Source of the DNA: a virus
Direction: 5' to 3' (one strand)
Length of the DNA stretch: 26,370 nucleotides
IMG/VR virus record: IMGVR_UViG_3300046492_000277
Span: 1-26,370 of that record
In this document: piece after piece, positions 1 to 8,150 of the stretch
How positions within the stretch are numbered: the first letter of the stretch is position 1
Layout: each line of letters starts with the position of its first letter
The notes under the pieces: generated by a model
Told to the model about the DNA's origin: nothing
Databases searched by the model: none
The model's input: only the letters and a program-made list of their open reading frames with translations
Translations under genes and position numbers: made by a program

Positions 1-454
1 TGAAGTCGGGAATGTTGAAAACCCGGGCCAGACTGACCATCGCCTGATAACCGGCGGCCAGGCTGTAGAAGAACGGCGCCTTGACGCTGGCGTAGGGCCG
101 ATCGGGCACCCGGAAGCGCAGGCCGGTCTGTTCGCTGACCTGGGCCAGCACGGCCCGCAGGTCAACGTGACGCAGGTTCAGCGGCAACGGGTTGGCCAGC
201 ACGGCGGCCAGCTCGCGGCAGAACAGCACCTGCTCGATCGCGTTGGCGGCGGTGCAGCGTTCGACGTAGCCGATAAAGTGGCGTTGCAGCGTGCGGTCGT
301 TGTAGCCGATATCCAGCGTCACCAGGCCTTTGACCGACTCTGCGGACTTGATCGTAAACGTCGCCCGCCCCGGGCTCGTGGCGTCCAGCCGAACATCTTC
401 TTTCACCAGTGCGAACGTCGTGCCATTGATCGTCAGGACTTTGTGCAGCTTCAC
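1..454 (-). CDS. Putative baseplate hub/late control D-like tail protein, partial
   Basis: This leftward reading frame runs off the left edge, so only about the first 151 residues are visible. It begins with a GTG at 452-454 that overlaps the TGA of the preceding gene in a GTGA arrangement, as at many other junctions of this operon. The visible part starts MKLHKVLTINGTTF and continues as a mixed beta-rich sequence without obvious motifs. It is the last visible gene of a P2-like tail operon, in the place where gpD (the baseplate hub) is expected. The segment after residue 60, with regular hydrophobic spacing, would suit a hub beta-domain. The hub assignment rests mainly on position and is uncertain. 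That it is a real phage tail gene is much more secure. Confidence 0.6.
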   Translation of the reverse strand, partial: MKLHKVLTINGTTFALVKEDVRLDATSPGRATFTIKSAESVKGLVTLDIGYNDRTLQRHFIGYVERCTAANAIEQVLFCRELAAVLANPLPLNLRHVDLRAVLAQVSEQTGLRFRVPDRPYASVKAPFFYSLAAGYQAMVSLARVFNIPDF

Positions 455-996
455 GTCGGCTCACTCCCGCCCAACCAACTATCGACACGACTCAGCACCT
501 TTTCGAAGCCGCTCAACGCTGGGTTGTCCGTGGTCGAGTCCTTGCCCTCGCCACCCACCGCACTCCCCGGCCCGCCTTGGGCGTTGACCGCGTTGCCGGC
601 ACGTCGGCCTTCGACCTTCTCCGGGTTGGACTGGCGCTCGCTCAGCGTGAACTGGACGAGCCAGGCGCGCAGGGAGTCGTCCTCGCGGGCGCTGATCCCG
701 TCCGAGAACTCAACCTGTCGAATGCCGAAGGCCTCGGCCGTGTCGTTGACGACGCGGTACAGGTGCAACTGGCCACCGCTGCCCGTGGACTCGGCCAGGC
801 GCATCAGGTCAATCATGTGCGAGTTATCCACAAAGGGAATCAGCAGCGAAATGGTCAGGGTCTTGGGTTTGAAGCCCTTGTGCGCCTTGTCGGTGTTGCT
901 GGTCTGGCCGGACATATCGCCGCTTTCAATGCGCAGGTTCGCCGTCACCTTGAGGTTCTTGCCCTGGACCTTGTGGCCATCGAGTAACAGCGTCAT
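451..996 (-). CDS. Baseplate complex protein (unnamed phage tail family)
   Basis: A 181-residue protein starting MTLLLDGHKVQGKNLKVTAN. The ATG at 994-996 overlaps the TGA of the upstream gene (ATGA); an in-frame extension up to 1071 is less likely because it would run deep into that gene. The first 120 residues look like a compact beta-rich domain (LRIESGDMSGQTS, LTISLLIPFVD, LHLYRVVNDTAEAFGIRQVEF). The last 50 are low-complexity, rich in Gly, Ala, Asp and Ser, and resemble a flexible linker. I recall proteins of this type annotated as baseplate complex proteins in Pseudomonas phages, and the neighbouring hub candidate and fibre genes fit that. Function is inferred from family resemblance and position; no catalytic motif is visible. 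Confidence 0.6.
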   Translation of the reverse strand: MTLLLDGHKVQGKNLKVTANLRIESGDMSGQTSNTDKAHKGFKPKTLTISLLIPFVDNSHMIDLMRLAESTGSGGQLHLYRVVNDTAEAFGIRQVEFSDGISAREDDSLRAWLVQFTLSERQSNPEKVEGRRAGNAVNAQGGPGSAVGGEGKDSTTDNPALSGFEKVLSRVDSWLGGSEPT

Positions 997-1916
997 AGGC
1001 CGACCAGCTCCTGGACAAAACGCAACGCCTCTTTCGAGCCCACCAGCATGACGCCGGCACACAGTACCCATTCGTGGCCCGGGGCGTCACCGGCGAGCAA
1101 TTCGCGGCGCAGTTCGCTGGTGTTCCCCGGACCAATCAGGCGCGCGCGCATGCTGCTGTCTTGAGCGCCGCCGGCGAGCAAGGCTTTCAGGTCGTCCAAC
1201 TGCTGGTCCCGGCCTTGCTGCTGGGCCGCTTTACGGGTTGCCAGCGCCGCCAGATCGCCCAGCGGCGAGCTGTCGGCCGCGTAGCTCTCCAGCACCGCCA
1301 GTTGACCGGCCATGGACTGCTTGGCGGCCTTGACCACTGTGCAACGCTCCAAGGGCAGCGATTGCCAGCGCGGCAAAGGGCCGGCGTTGGGGATCTCCCA
1401 CTTTTCGGCTTCAAGGGTGGTCAGGTGACGGGCGCGGCGTTCAGTGCGCACCAGGTCGGGGATCGGCAGCAAGGCATTGAAGCGCGACAAGGTGTTGGCC
1501 AACTGATCGAGACGCGTGCCCAGGAACAGAATCGACAGGGCGTATTGCGGCCCAACTGGGCGTCCGCTGTCAGTCACGTCGTCCAACTTTTTCGCCAGGT
1601 GCTCCAGCAGATTCGGTGCCGACAGGAAACGCTGATAGCCACTGCCCTGGCCGATCCCGCTTTGAAACGGCGTCACCACCAGGCACGCCGGTGCCTGACC
1701 CAGCTGTTCAGCCAGGGCCGCACGGCCGGCGGCGATTGCGCCTTTGGCGGCGTCACCCACCGGCCCCGGGTTGGTGCTGGTCAAGCCGTCGAGGCCGCTC
1801 AGACGCAACGTAGTGCTGGCCAGCTCGCCGCTGGCCAGATCCTTGGCGGCTGATAGCTCGCCCATCCATTGCGTGGCCTGTTCTGGCCAACGCATCGTCA
1901 CCGGCGTCCAGTTCAT
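993..1916 (-). CDS. Conserved-looking phage tail-region protein, function unknown
   Basis: A 307-residue protein starting MNWTPVTMRWPEQA. Its ATG overlaps the stop of the tail fibre assembly gene (ATGA), and its own stop overlaps the ATG of the next gene. It is alanine- and leucine-rich with long predicted helices, including a stretch of AALATRKAAQQQGRDQQLDD type. There is no signal peptide; the C-terminus (HEWVLCAGVMLVGSKEALRF) is moderately hydrophobic. I do not recognise a named domain. Its place between the fibre genes and the baseplate complex protein suggests a structural or assembly role in the tail, perhaps at the baseplate, but that is inference from position only. Confidence 0.75.
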   Translation of the reverse strand: MNWTPVTMRWPEQATQWMGELSAAKDLASGELASTTLRLSGLDGLTSTNPGPVGDAAKGAIAAGRAALAEQLGQAPACLVVTPFQSGIGQGSGYQRFLSAPNLLEHLAKKLDDVTDSGRPVGPQYALSILFLGTRLDQLANTLSRFNALLPIPDLVRTERRARHLTTLEAEKWEIPNAGPLPRWQSLPLERCTVVKAAKQSMAGQLAVLESYAADSSPLGDLAALATRKAAQQQGRDQQLDDLKALLAGGAQDSSMRARLIGPGNTSELRRELLAGDAPGHEWVLCAGVMLVGSKEALRFVQELVGL

Positions 1917-2620
1917 GCCGGCGCCGTCCAGGTAATGGCATTCATGGCCTTGAGATTCTTGTCTTTCAGAGCCTGGGCCAACGCCGTTTTAAGCCCTTCA
2001 GTGTGTTTCAACACGGCCTGTCTGAAGCGGACCAGGTCCTGGCCCACCTGCAACAGCTGGGCGGCGGTATGTAGGCGAAAGACTTTCACCAGGTCGGCGT
2101 CGTAGCAGGGGTAATCAGCGTCCGCATTGAGCAGAGCCAGGCCGGTCAGATTGAGCTGGTCGAAAATCTCACTGCCATAGCGCAGCGGCTCGCCCAGGGC
2201 GTCCGATGTGAAACCGCTTTCAATGTAGAGGGTACTGTCGGCGCTGATCGCCTCCAGCTTTTTTTGATGCAGCGCCGCCAGCACGGCGTTGATGTCGTCC
2301 ACCCATTCGCCGTTCTTCCAGATCTGATTGGGCCCCGGCTTTTTCAGGGTGTAGCCGGCCGGCACCGGTTCGAAACCTCCAAGGGTTCGCGGTTCGCCGG
2401 TCTCGATGCTGTAGACAACCACACCACCGAAGTAGTCGAGTAACTGCCAGGCTTTGCCATTCCACCAAGCGGCTTTGTGCTCCGGTACTGTCGGCGGTGG
2501 CGTCGTCACGCAGCCCCCTGGGATCAGGAAGACACCAGGCTCTAAAGGGGATTCATCCGCTGTCACTGGACCGACTAAAATGCCCAGATGATTGGTTTGG
2601 TAGACGGTTTTCGTGTTCAT
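1913..2620 (-). CDS. Tail fibre assembly protein
   Basis: Probable chaperone that helps the distal tail fibre fold and trimerise. It lies directly after the fibre gene, the usual Tfa position. The chosen start is the ATG at 2618-2620 (MNTKTVYQTNHLG), preceded by GAGAG at a good distance. A TTG at 2632 would add four residues but lacks a better ribosome site. The N-terminal half has the tail-adaptor look (GPVTADESPLEPGVFLIPGGCV, HKAAWWNGKAWQLL, GYTLKKPGPNQIWKNGEW). The C-terminal half carries a DUF4376-like helical region (AISADSTLYIESGFTSDALG, YGSEIFDQLNLTGL, FRLHTAAQLLQVGQDLV) seen in many phage tail-fibre accessory proteins. Length is about 235 residues. The role is known for the family; the partner is inferred from adjacency. 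Confidence 0.8.
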   Translation of the reverse strand: MNTKTVYQTNHLGILVGPVTADESPLEPGVFLIPGGCVTTPPPTVPEHKAAWWNGKAWQLLDYFGGVVVYSIETGEPRTLGGFEPVPAGYTLKKPGPNQIWKNGEWVDDINAVLAALHQKKLEAISADSTLYIESGFTSDALGEPLRYGSEIFDQLNLTGLALLNADADYPCYDADLVKVFRLHTAAQLLQVGQDLVRFRQAVLKHTEGLKTALAQALKDKNLKAMNAITWTAPA

Positions 2621-2628
2621 AAAGGCTC

Positions 2629-4146
2629 TCAATACTTGATACAGACCAGCAACGCTTCGTTGATCGGACGGGATTCCGTGTCGCCATCGGCATAGATGGT
2701 TAAGGTGTGCTGGTGAGCGCCGGCGGCACCGGTTGTGGTGTTACCAGTCGGTGCAACAGCGATCTGACTGCCGTAATTCACGGTGGCGTTACCGCCACTG
2801 CCTGCCGCCGAATAATGAGCGTGACCGCCTGCAACATCGGAGACACCTCCGTGGGTGTGATGCAGGTTTGCGGTCTCCTGGATTGACCCCAGGTGACGGT
2901 TCGGGTCAATGCCGCGACCGTCATCCAGCCCCCGAGTAAACAGGCCACGGCTGTCGCCCACGTTGAAGGTGGTGCTGCCGTCACCGGCGCCGTAACGGGT
3001 ACCGAGCACCGCAAACAACTTGGCGTAGGCGGTGCGCGACACGTTGGCGCCGTTGCGCTTGAGCCAACCCGGGGGGGCGCTGGGCATATCAAAACTGGCC
3101 ACCATGCCCACCAGCGAATCGCTGACCTGCTGGTTGAGACGGTTCAACGCGGCGGTGGTGGCCAGGATCTCGCTGCTGTTGGACGCGGGATCATCGCTTT
3201 TAGCGTTGGGCAGGTTGCCCAGGCCCACGTCGCCTTTGGTGGTGCTCCGGGCACGCAGCGTTGGGTAGTCGCCATTACGTGCGGCTAGGTACTGAATCAG
3301 CGCCCCGGGGATGGGCTCCGCCGGTCGTAGGTCGATGATGTTGCTCGACGAGATAAAGTCAGCGATCGGCACGCAGTAATGGTGTGCGCCGACGGCGTCT
3401 GTGTAGTCCGCCTGACCGCCATACACCACCTTCCAGCTGGCCACCCGGTCGTTGAGCTGCCGCTCCAGACAGACGTCCAACCAGATTTTACCCACGGGAA
3501 TAACGCCGGTGATCGGGTACGGTTCGACCTGGGCCAGCCGAATGCCCTCGATGTAGGTTGTTCCCGGCCGGAGCTGAAAGCCGCTCTCGGTCTTCTCAAA
3601 GGTCAGCGAACTACCGAAAAAGCAGGCGCGGCCGTACAGGTTGCGATTGCTCAGACGCTCGCGCTCATCGATGCCGGCCAGACGCACGGTAAAGTCGTGC
3701 TGCCAGGTGCGGGCGTCGATCGTGACGCCAGTCAGCGCCAGAGCGCCATCGAACGCCACCAGGAAGTTACGGGTGACGTTGTTGCCAATCTGCAACGGCG
3801 GGATGTTTTTGCGCTTCTGCTGCAACGGGACGTAAGACACGGCAAACAACAGACCGTCTTCATCCTCCAGCCCGACCCAGTTGAAATCCCAGTCGCCAAT
3901 GTCCGACCCCAGCTGTGCGCTGTACACCACCTGGTTGGGGTTCACGTAGCCGGCGTTTTCTCTGGGGATGGTGTAGACCTGGACGATCTGTCCCGCCGGT
4001 GGTTTGCCGGCAGCGCGATCGACCGGCGTCACCGGGTCCAGCCCGGGCACGTTGGCAAAAATGAATTTGCTGATGATCAGCGGTTTTTTCTGGCTTTGCT
4101 TCAGGGCAATTTGGCTTTCGCCGGCCAACGTAATACTGGCGCTCAC
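2629..4146 (-). CDS. Tail-collar fibre protein (P2 gpH-like)
   Basis: A 505-residue fibre that should bind the host surface and set host range. It starts at a GTG (4144-4146) with AGGAG seven bases upstream. Residues 1 to about 160 match the N-terminal tail-collar fibre domain (DUF3751-type: ITLAGESQIALKQSQ, KFIFANVPGLDP, YVPLQQKRKNIPPLQIGNNVTRNFLV), which joins the fibre to the baseplate. The middle has a short fibre-repeat motif (TKGDVGLGNLPNA). The C-terminal third is a phage collar domain (MPSAPPGWLKRNGANVSRTAY, FNVGDSRGLFTRGLDDGRG) followed by a tip with HHTHGG, GHAHYS and HQHTL. Such HxH motifs bind metal along the fibre axis in related phages. No truncation is seen. Its assembly partner follows immediately downstream. 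Confidence 0.9.
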   Translation of the reverse strand: MSASITLAGESQIALKQSQKKPLIISKFIFANVPGLDPVTPVDRAAGKPPAGQIVQVYTIPRENAGYVNPNQVVYSAQLGSDIGDWDFNWVGLEDEDGLLFAVSYVPLQQKRKNIPPLQIGNNVTRNFLVAFDGALALTGVTIDARTWQHDFTVRLAGIDERERLSNRNLYGRACFFGSSLTFEKTESGFQLRPGTTYIEGIRLAQVEPYPITGVIPVGKIWLDVCLERQLNDRVASWKVVYGGQADYTDAVGAHHYCVPIADFISSSNIIDLRPAEPIPGALIQYLAARNGDYPTLRARSTTKGDVGLGNLPNAKSDDPASNSSEILATTAALNRLNQQVSDSLVGMVASFDMPSAPPGWLKRNGANVSRTAYAKLFAVLGTRYGAGDGSTTFNVGDSRGLFTRGLDDGRGIDPNRHLGSIQETANLHHTHGGVSDVAGGHAHYSAAGSGGNATVNYGSQIAVAPTGNTTTGAAGAHQHTLTIYADGDTESRPINEALLVCIKY

Positions 4147-4155
4147 GGTGCGCTC

Positions 4156-4680
4156 CTACAGGCTGGCGACCAGCGTTTGCTGATCGTCGTTGAAGTCGAT
4201 AAGGGCGATTTGCAACGCCACGGGGGTGATGGTGAAAAAGTCATAGCGTCGGCAGGTGCGGCCGTACTGCTGAATCAACACGCGCAACAACTCGGGGTTG
4301 AGCGACAGCTGCGCGTTGCTGAACTTGAGCAGCACCACGTCCCAATCCCGATCGGGGTGGCGCTCCTCGATGTCGACGTAGCCCACGCCCAGGCGCTCGA
4401 AAATGCGCTTCATGCCGGCGGTGCTGCCAGCGTCCACCGAGTTGATGAAGGCGTATTTCACCCGCAGGCGAAACAAGGCCTCGGGCTCGCCGTTAAAGCG
4501 CGTGACGTCGCGCTGCCAGGCCCACAGTTCCAGGATGGTCATGTGGCAGTTGTCGGGATCGATTTGCAGGTACGGCCAGCGCAGCCAGCCGGCGACGATT
4601 TCCCACCAGGCCTGTGCGGTCGCGACCAGTTTGGAAAGCTCGGTACCGGCGAGCCAGAACGGCAATTTAAGTTTGATCAT
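4156..4680 (-). CDS. I: Baseplate wedge/tail protein I (P2 gpI-like)
   Basis: A 174-residue protein starting MIKLKLPFWLAGTELSKLV. Its ATG overlaps the stop of baseplate gene J (ATGA), the J-I order of P2. Recognisable gpI-type features are the central segment ILELWAWQRDVTRFNGEPEALFRLRVKYAFINSVDAGST and the following GMKRIFERLGV. In P2, gpI links the baseplate wedge to the tail fibre attachment, and here the fibre gene is next. The length is close to P2 gpI (176 residues). The C-terminus ends with a repeated fold (QIALIDFNDDQQTLVASL) that I cannot place. The assignment is good by order, size and the central motif. Confidence 0.8.
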   Translation of the reverse strand: MIKLKLPFWLAGTELSKLVATAQAWWEIVAGWLRWPYLQIDPDNCHMTILELWAWQRDVTRFNGEPEALFRLRVKYAFINSVDAGSTAGMKRIFERLGVGYVDIEERHPDRDWDVVLLKFSNAQLSLNPELLRVLIQQYGRTCRRYDFFTITPVALQIALIDFNDDQQTLVASL

Positions 4681-5849
4681 CGGGCTGTCACCGTCAGCGC
4701 TTGAATCCGGGGAATGTTCAGTCCGGAGAGGATGTCAGGCGTGCTGAACCTCATTGAGCTGATGTCAGGGAAGCGACCGTGCAGCTCTTCGATGAGCCGA
4801 CTGAAACTGAAGCGCGACTGTGGATAAGTCAGCGTCGGCTGGTAATCACTCTCTGTGCTTTCACGAAACGCAGCACGGATGAACAGCTCCACCTCAGTTT
4901 TGAGCGTGTCCAGTTTTTCGACGTCCAGATTGGCGCGGGGCCAGAGATCGAGTTCAATGCTGTAGGGCAGCTCAGGCATCACCATCGCCAGCAGGTCATC
5001 GCCGTGGCCGTGATTGCCCTGGTCGCGAATATGGGCGTTGATTTGCTCCAGATAGCTGGCCGCCGGCACACCGGCATCAAACAGCACATAGGCGTTGGCA
5101 CTGCCTGGACCACGGGGCGCGCCGTGTTCGAAGTACACGCCATCCGGCCGAACGCCCGGGAAGGCCGAAATCATGGCGCGGTATACCGCGTCGGTGTGCC
5201 ACTGGTTCACCGCTGAGAACTGGTTACGCACACGCAGGCGCAACTGATCGTTGGGTTCAGGATCTGCACCAGGTGACTCCAGCCAGCCGTCACTGTTCAC
5301 CACCTGGACGATGCCAGGCACGGGTACTGGAAGGATGGCGTAGTAACCCGGGGCCAGGTTGAAGCCGCTGCCGGCCTCGATTGCTTCCACCGGGACTTCC
5401 AGCTGCAACTGGCCCTGCTGAAAAGTCGCGGCGACTGTAGAGATCAGTTGGTAGACATTGCCGTTGATCGCGGCCGACTGCACCACAATGCCCTTTTCCA
5501 GCTCCATGACGCCGTCCGGCGTGGCCCGGGTAAACAGCAGTTTGCCCTGGGCTTTCGTGGCGCCCTTGCGCTCGACGTTGACTGCCCACGCGAGCATGTC
5601 CAGCCAGGCGTCCACCGCCGTTTTTACAAAGAAGTTCGGCAGCACGGTCAGACACAGGAAATCGAGCAGCCACATCACCGGCTTGGTGACCAGGGCCGTC
5701 ATCACCCGCCAGAACGGCGAATAGCTGCTGGTGTTGGCCACCTTGGCGCCTTGGGCCTCGACCTCCTTTTCCCACGCGGCCTTCAACCCGGCTTCGGTGG
5801 TCGGGATGCCGGCGTCGGCGATCACCTTTTTAAAATCAACCTCGCTCAC
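4677..5849 (-). CDS. J: Baseplate assembly protein J
   Basis: A 390-residue baseplate wedge protein of the Baseplate_J / T4 gp6 family. It starts at GTG 5847-5849, whose GTGA overlaps the stop of the upstream DUF2590 gene. Family signs are the N-terminal helical part (LDFLCLTVLPNFFVKTAVDAWLDMLAWAVNVERKGATKAQG), the beta segment with GIVVQSAAINGNVYQLIS, the GSGFNLAPGYY turn, and PGADPEPNDQLRLRVRNQFS, typical of the conserved J core. The C-terminal part (DISSMRFSTPDILSGLNIPRIQALTVTAR) resembles the wedge end. J proteins polymerise into the ring that opens on sheath contraction. It is longer than P2 gpJ (about 302 residues), closer to gp47-type J proteins. Confidence 0.9.
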   Translation of the reverse strand: MSEVDFKKVIADAGIPTTEAGLKAAWEKEVEAQGAKVANTSSYSPFWRVMTALVTKPVMWLLDFLCLTVLPNFFVKTAVDAWLDMLAWAVNVERKGATKAQGKLLFTRATPDGVMELEKGIVVQSAAINGNVYQLISTVAATFQQGQLQLEVPVEAIEAGSGFNLAPGYYAILPVPVPGIVQVVNSDGWLESPGADPEPNDQLRLRVRNQFSAVNQWHTDAVYRAMISAFPGVRPDGVYFEHGAPRGPGSANAYVLFDAGVPAASYLEQINAHIRDQGNHGHGDDLLAMVMPELPYSIELDLWPRANLDVEKLDTLKTEVELFIRAAFRESTESDYQPTLTYPQSRFSFSRLIEELHGRFPDISSMRFSTPDILSGLNIPRIQALTVTAR

Positions 5850-6163
5850 AGACTTACCTCAATCGAACCGAATTTCAGGGTTTTGGCGGTCACCAGGTAC
5901 GTGCCCGGTTCCTGTTGGGTGATGCGTGCCGTACCGGGCACCAGGCGCTCGTCGTCCTCCACCAACAGTTCCAGCTGCTGGATGCAGTCGCGTTGCCGTA
6001 GCCGATCGCGCTCGGCCACCAGCGTGACCAGCAGCCCGCTGTCTCGGATCATGTGAGCGATGTCCTGGGCGATGCAGGCGCGGTCATCGATCAGCCGTGG
6101 CTGACGCGAGGGGTCCAGCGCCAGGTCGTTGTCGATGATCAACAGGTCTACGTATTCGCTCAC
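5846..6163 (-). CDS. DUF2590 family tail protein, probable gp25/gpW-like wedge subunit
   Basis: A 105-residue protein starting from GTG 6161-6163, overlapping the stop of the tape measure gene (GTGA). The sequence (YVDLLIIDNDLALDPSRQPRLIDDRACIAQDIAHMIRDSGLL) recalls the DUF2590 family of P2-like and K139-like phages. Its start also resembles T4 gp25 / P2 gpW proteins, which begin with a default-value beta strand, then D-rich turns and an I-x-Q-D-I helix. It stands immediately before J, where gpW stands in P2, so a baseplate-wedge role is likely. Family membership is from memory; equivalence to gp25 is inference. Confidence 0.75.
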   Translation of the reverse strand: MSEYVDLLIIDNDLALDPSRQPRLIDDRACIAQDIAHMIRDSGLLVTLVAERDRLRQRDCIQQLELLVEDDERLVPGTARITQQEPGTYLVTAKTLKFGSIEVSL

Positions 6164-8145
6164 CCGCCCACCGCCATGGACACCATGTTTTCCATCTCCA
6201 AGGCGTTCATCGGTTTGCTGTTTTGAATGGTGATGTTTTCCACGTGCACGCCCTTGTTCTGGCTGCTGCTGTTGTTCTGTATTTTGGTCAGCAGGCCACC
6301 AGGCGGCACCGCTGACGGGCCGGTTGGGGAAAGGCTGGGGATAGCGGCGTTGATGGTCTGCTGGGCTTTCTGCGCGGCGTTGGCCGTGTCGGCCGCACCA
6401 TTCGCGGCATCGATTCCGGGCACCTCGGGCAGGCCGCCGAAACGCGCTTCAATGTTCACCCCGGGAATGCTGTTCATCAGTTCGATCAGGCCGTTAACGG
6501 CCTTGTGAAATACGCTGACGATGCTGTCCCACGCGGCGCGGGCCATGCTGGACCAGCCGCCCATGGAGCTGAACCACTTCGAAAACGCCTCGAACTTTTC
6601 CGCGACCCATTGGAAGGCGGCGGTGTTCATCAGGGCCGAGGTCCATTCGTCCCAGTAATAAACGGCGGCGATGACCAGAGCGACCAGCACCGCAATGCCC
6701 ATCACGATGACGCCGATCGGGTTGGCGGTCAGAGCAAAGTTGACCAGCCAGATAGCGCTCTGCCACAGCAGCATGGCGCCGCGAATGATCGCCAGGCCCG
6801 CGCTCAGCACACCAATCACCGCGACATAGGCCAGGATGGCCAGCTTTTGTAGAACGAAAGTGGCGGCGGTACGCAGGTTCAGCATCTGCACGACTTTCCA
6901 GACCGTGACCAAGCCCAGCCACGTGGTCCGGGCGATCCCCACCACCAGAGTCAGCAAGGACATGGCACCGATAATGGTCAAGATGGTCAGCGCGGTGATG
7001 CCGATTATGCGGGTGATGTTGGGGAACAGCTGCGACCAGCGCACCAGGGTTTTGCCGATATCGACCATCTTGTTCATGAATGGCGTCAGCACCGGAATCA
7101 GCACTTGGCCGAACACCACGCGCATGACTTCGACCAGGGACGCCCATTGCTGCCACGGATCGACCATCGCCTGAGCCATCTGCTCGGCCTTCTCCAGACC
7201 GCGGACTTTGCCCAACTGATCGAGGCCGTCGCGCAAGCGCCCGGTGTCCTTGGCCAGTGCGCCAATCACCTGGGCGCCTTCACCGCCAAAGGCTTCCACC
7301 AGCTTGGCCCCGGCCGAGGCGCTGGTCAGGTCGCCTAGCTTGCCCTGGAGTTTGTCCAGGATCGAGGTCATCGGCAGCAACTTGCCCTGCGAGTCGGTGA
7401 ACTGCATGCCGAGCTTGTCTGAGGCGGCGCCGACGTTTTCGAAAAACGCTTTGTAGCGCCCGCCGGCATCGCCGCCTTCCATGGTGCTGCTCAGTGTTCC
7501 GATCACCGCCATCTGTTCGGCCAGGTCCACGCCGGCCGTGGTGGCGATCGCGCCGGCTTCCTTGAACGCGTCTTTCATCGCGGCGCCGCTGGTGCGGAAC
7601 AGTTGCACCGCCAGCGCCGTCTGCCCGCCGAGTTTTTCGACCCACGCGCCCTTCCCCATCGCATCGGCCTGGGATTTTTGCAGGTTGTAGAGGGTGCCGA
7701 CGTATTCGCCCATGGTTGCCGCATCGGTCTTGGTGGCCTTGGCCACCAGGTTGCTGGCATTGGTGAACGTGGCCAACTGACTGCCGACCAGGCCTTTAAT
7801 CGCGCCGTCGATCTGGTACGCCGAGGCGACGAACTCCCGGGCGTTCTCGCCGTAGTTCACCGCGAACTCAAGCGACTTGCTGTTGAGCGCGGTCAACGCG
7901 TCCTCGGCCACGCCCAGCGATCGGACGTCACCCAGGGCGCGATTGACCTCCAGCGCCGGCGCCATGGATTGCTGAATTCCGACCACGGCCGCCGTCACGC
8001 CGGCCAGGCCAAGGCCCATCGTCTTGATGTTCTTTTCACTCTGTTCGGCAAGGTCGGAAAAACCCATTTTCACCTTGCCCAGGGGCGCGGTGACCTTGTC
8101 GGTCAGGCTCAAGATGAAAGCCAGGCTGGCGCTACGGTCTGCCAC
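6160..8145 (-). CDS. T: Tail tape measure protein
   Basis: A 661-residue protein that sets tail length and is injected with the DNA. The GTG start (8143-8145) lies only 5 bases after the stop of the frameshifted chaperone product and lacks a strong Shine-Dalgarno sequence. Residues about 80-300 have the TP901-type tape measure core (GDVRSLGVAEDALTALN, FVASAYQIDGAIKGL, MGEYVGTLYNLQK, AGVDLAEQMAVIGTLSSTMEGGDAGGRYKAFFENV). Residues about 375-505 hold several long hydrophobic stretches (ITALTILTIIGAMSLLTLVV, ANPIGVIVMGIAVLVALVIA) that could cross the inner membrane during injection. The C-terminus is rich in Ala, Pro, Asn and Ser. Length and architecture are normal for a phage of this size. Confidence 0.92.
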   Translation of the reverse strand: MADRSASLAFILSLTDKVTAPLGKVKMGFSDLAEQSEKNIKTMGLGLAGVTAAVVGIQQSMAPALEVNRALGDVRSLGVAEDALTALNSKSLEFAVNYGENAREFVASAYQIDGAIKGLVGSQLATFTNASNLVAKATKTDAATMGEYVGTLYNLQKSQADAMGKGAWVEKLGGQTALAVQLFRTSGAAMKDAFKEAGAIATTAGVDLAEQMAVIGTLSSTMEGGDAGGRYKAFFENVGAASDKLGMQFTDSQGKLLPMTSILDKLQGKLGDLTSASAGAKLVEAFGGEGAQVIGALAKDTGRLRDGLDQLGKVRGLEKAEQMAQAMVDPWQQWASLVEVMRVVFGQVLIPVLTPFMNKMVDIGKTLVRWSQLFPNITRIIGITALTILTIIGAMSLLTLVVGIARTTWLGLVTVWKVVQMLNLRTAATFVLQKLAILAYVAVIGVLSAGLAIIRGAMLLWQSAIWLVNFALTANPIGVIVMGIAVLVALVIAAVYYWDEWTSALMNTAAFQWVAEKFEAFSKWFSSMGGWSSMARAAWDSIVSVFHKAVNGLIELMNSIPGVNIEARFGGLPEVPGIDAANGAADTANAAQKAQQTINAAIPSLSPTGPSAVPPGGLLTKIQNNSSSQNKGVHVENITIQNSKPMNALEMENMVSMAVGG

Positions 8146-8150
8146 TGTCG

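Noticed and set aside
3379-4704. A 441-residue rightward ORF opposite the tail fibre and gpI genes.
   Set aside because: Antisense open frames are common in GC-rich DNA; its sequence is rich in Val, Gln, Arg and His with no domain, while the opposite strand encodes clear tail proteins.
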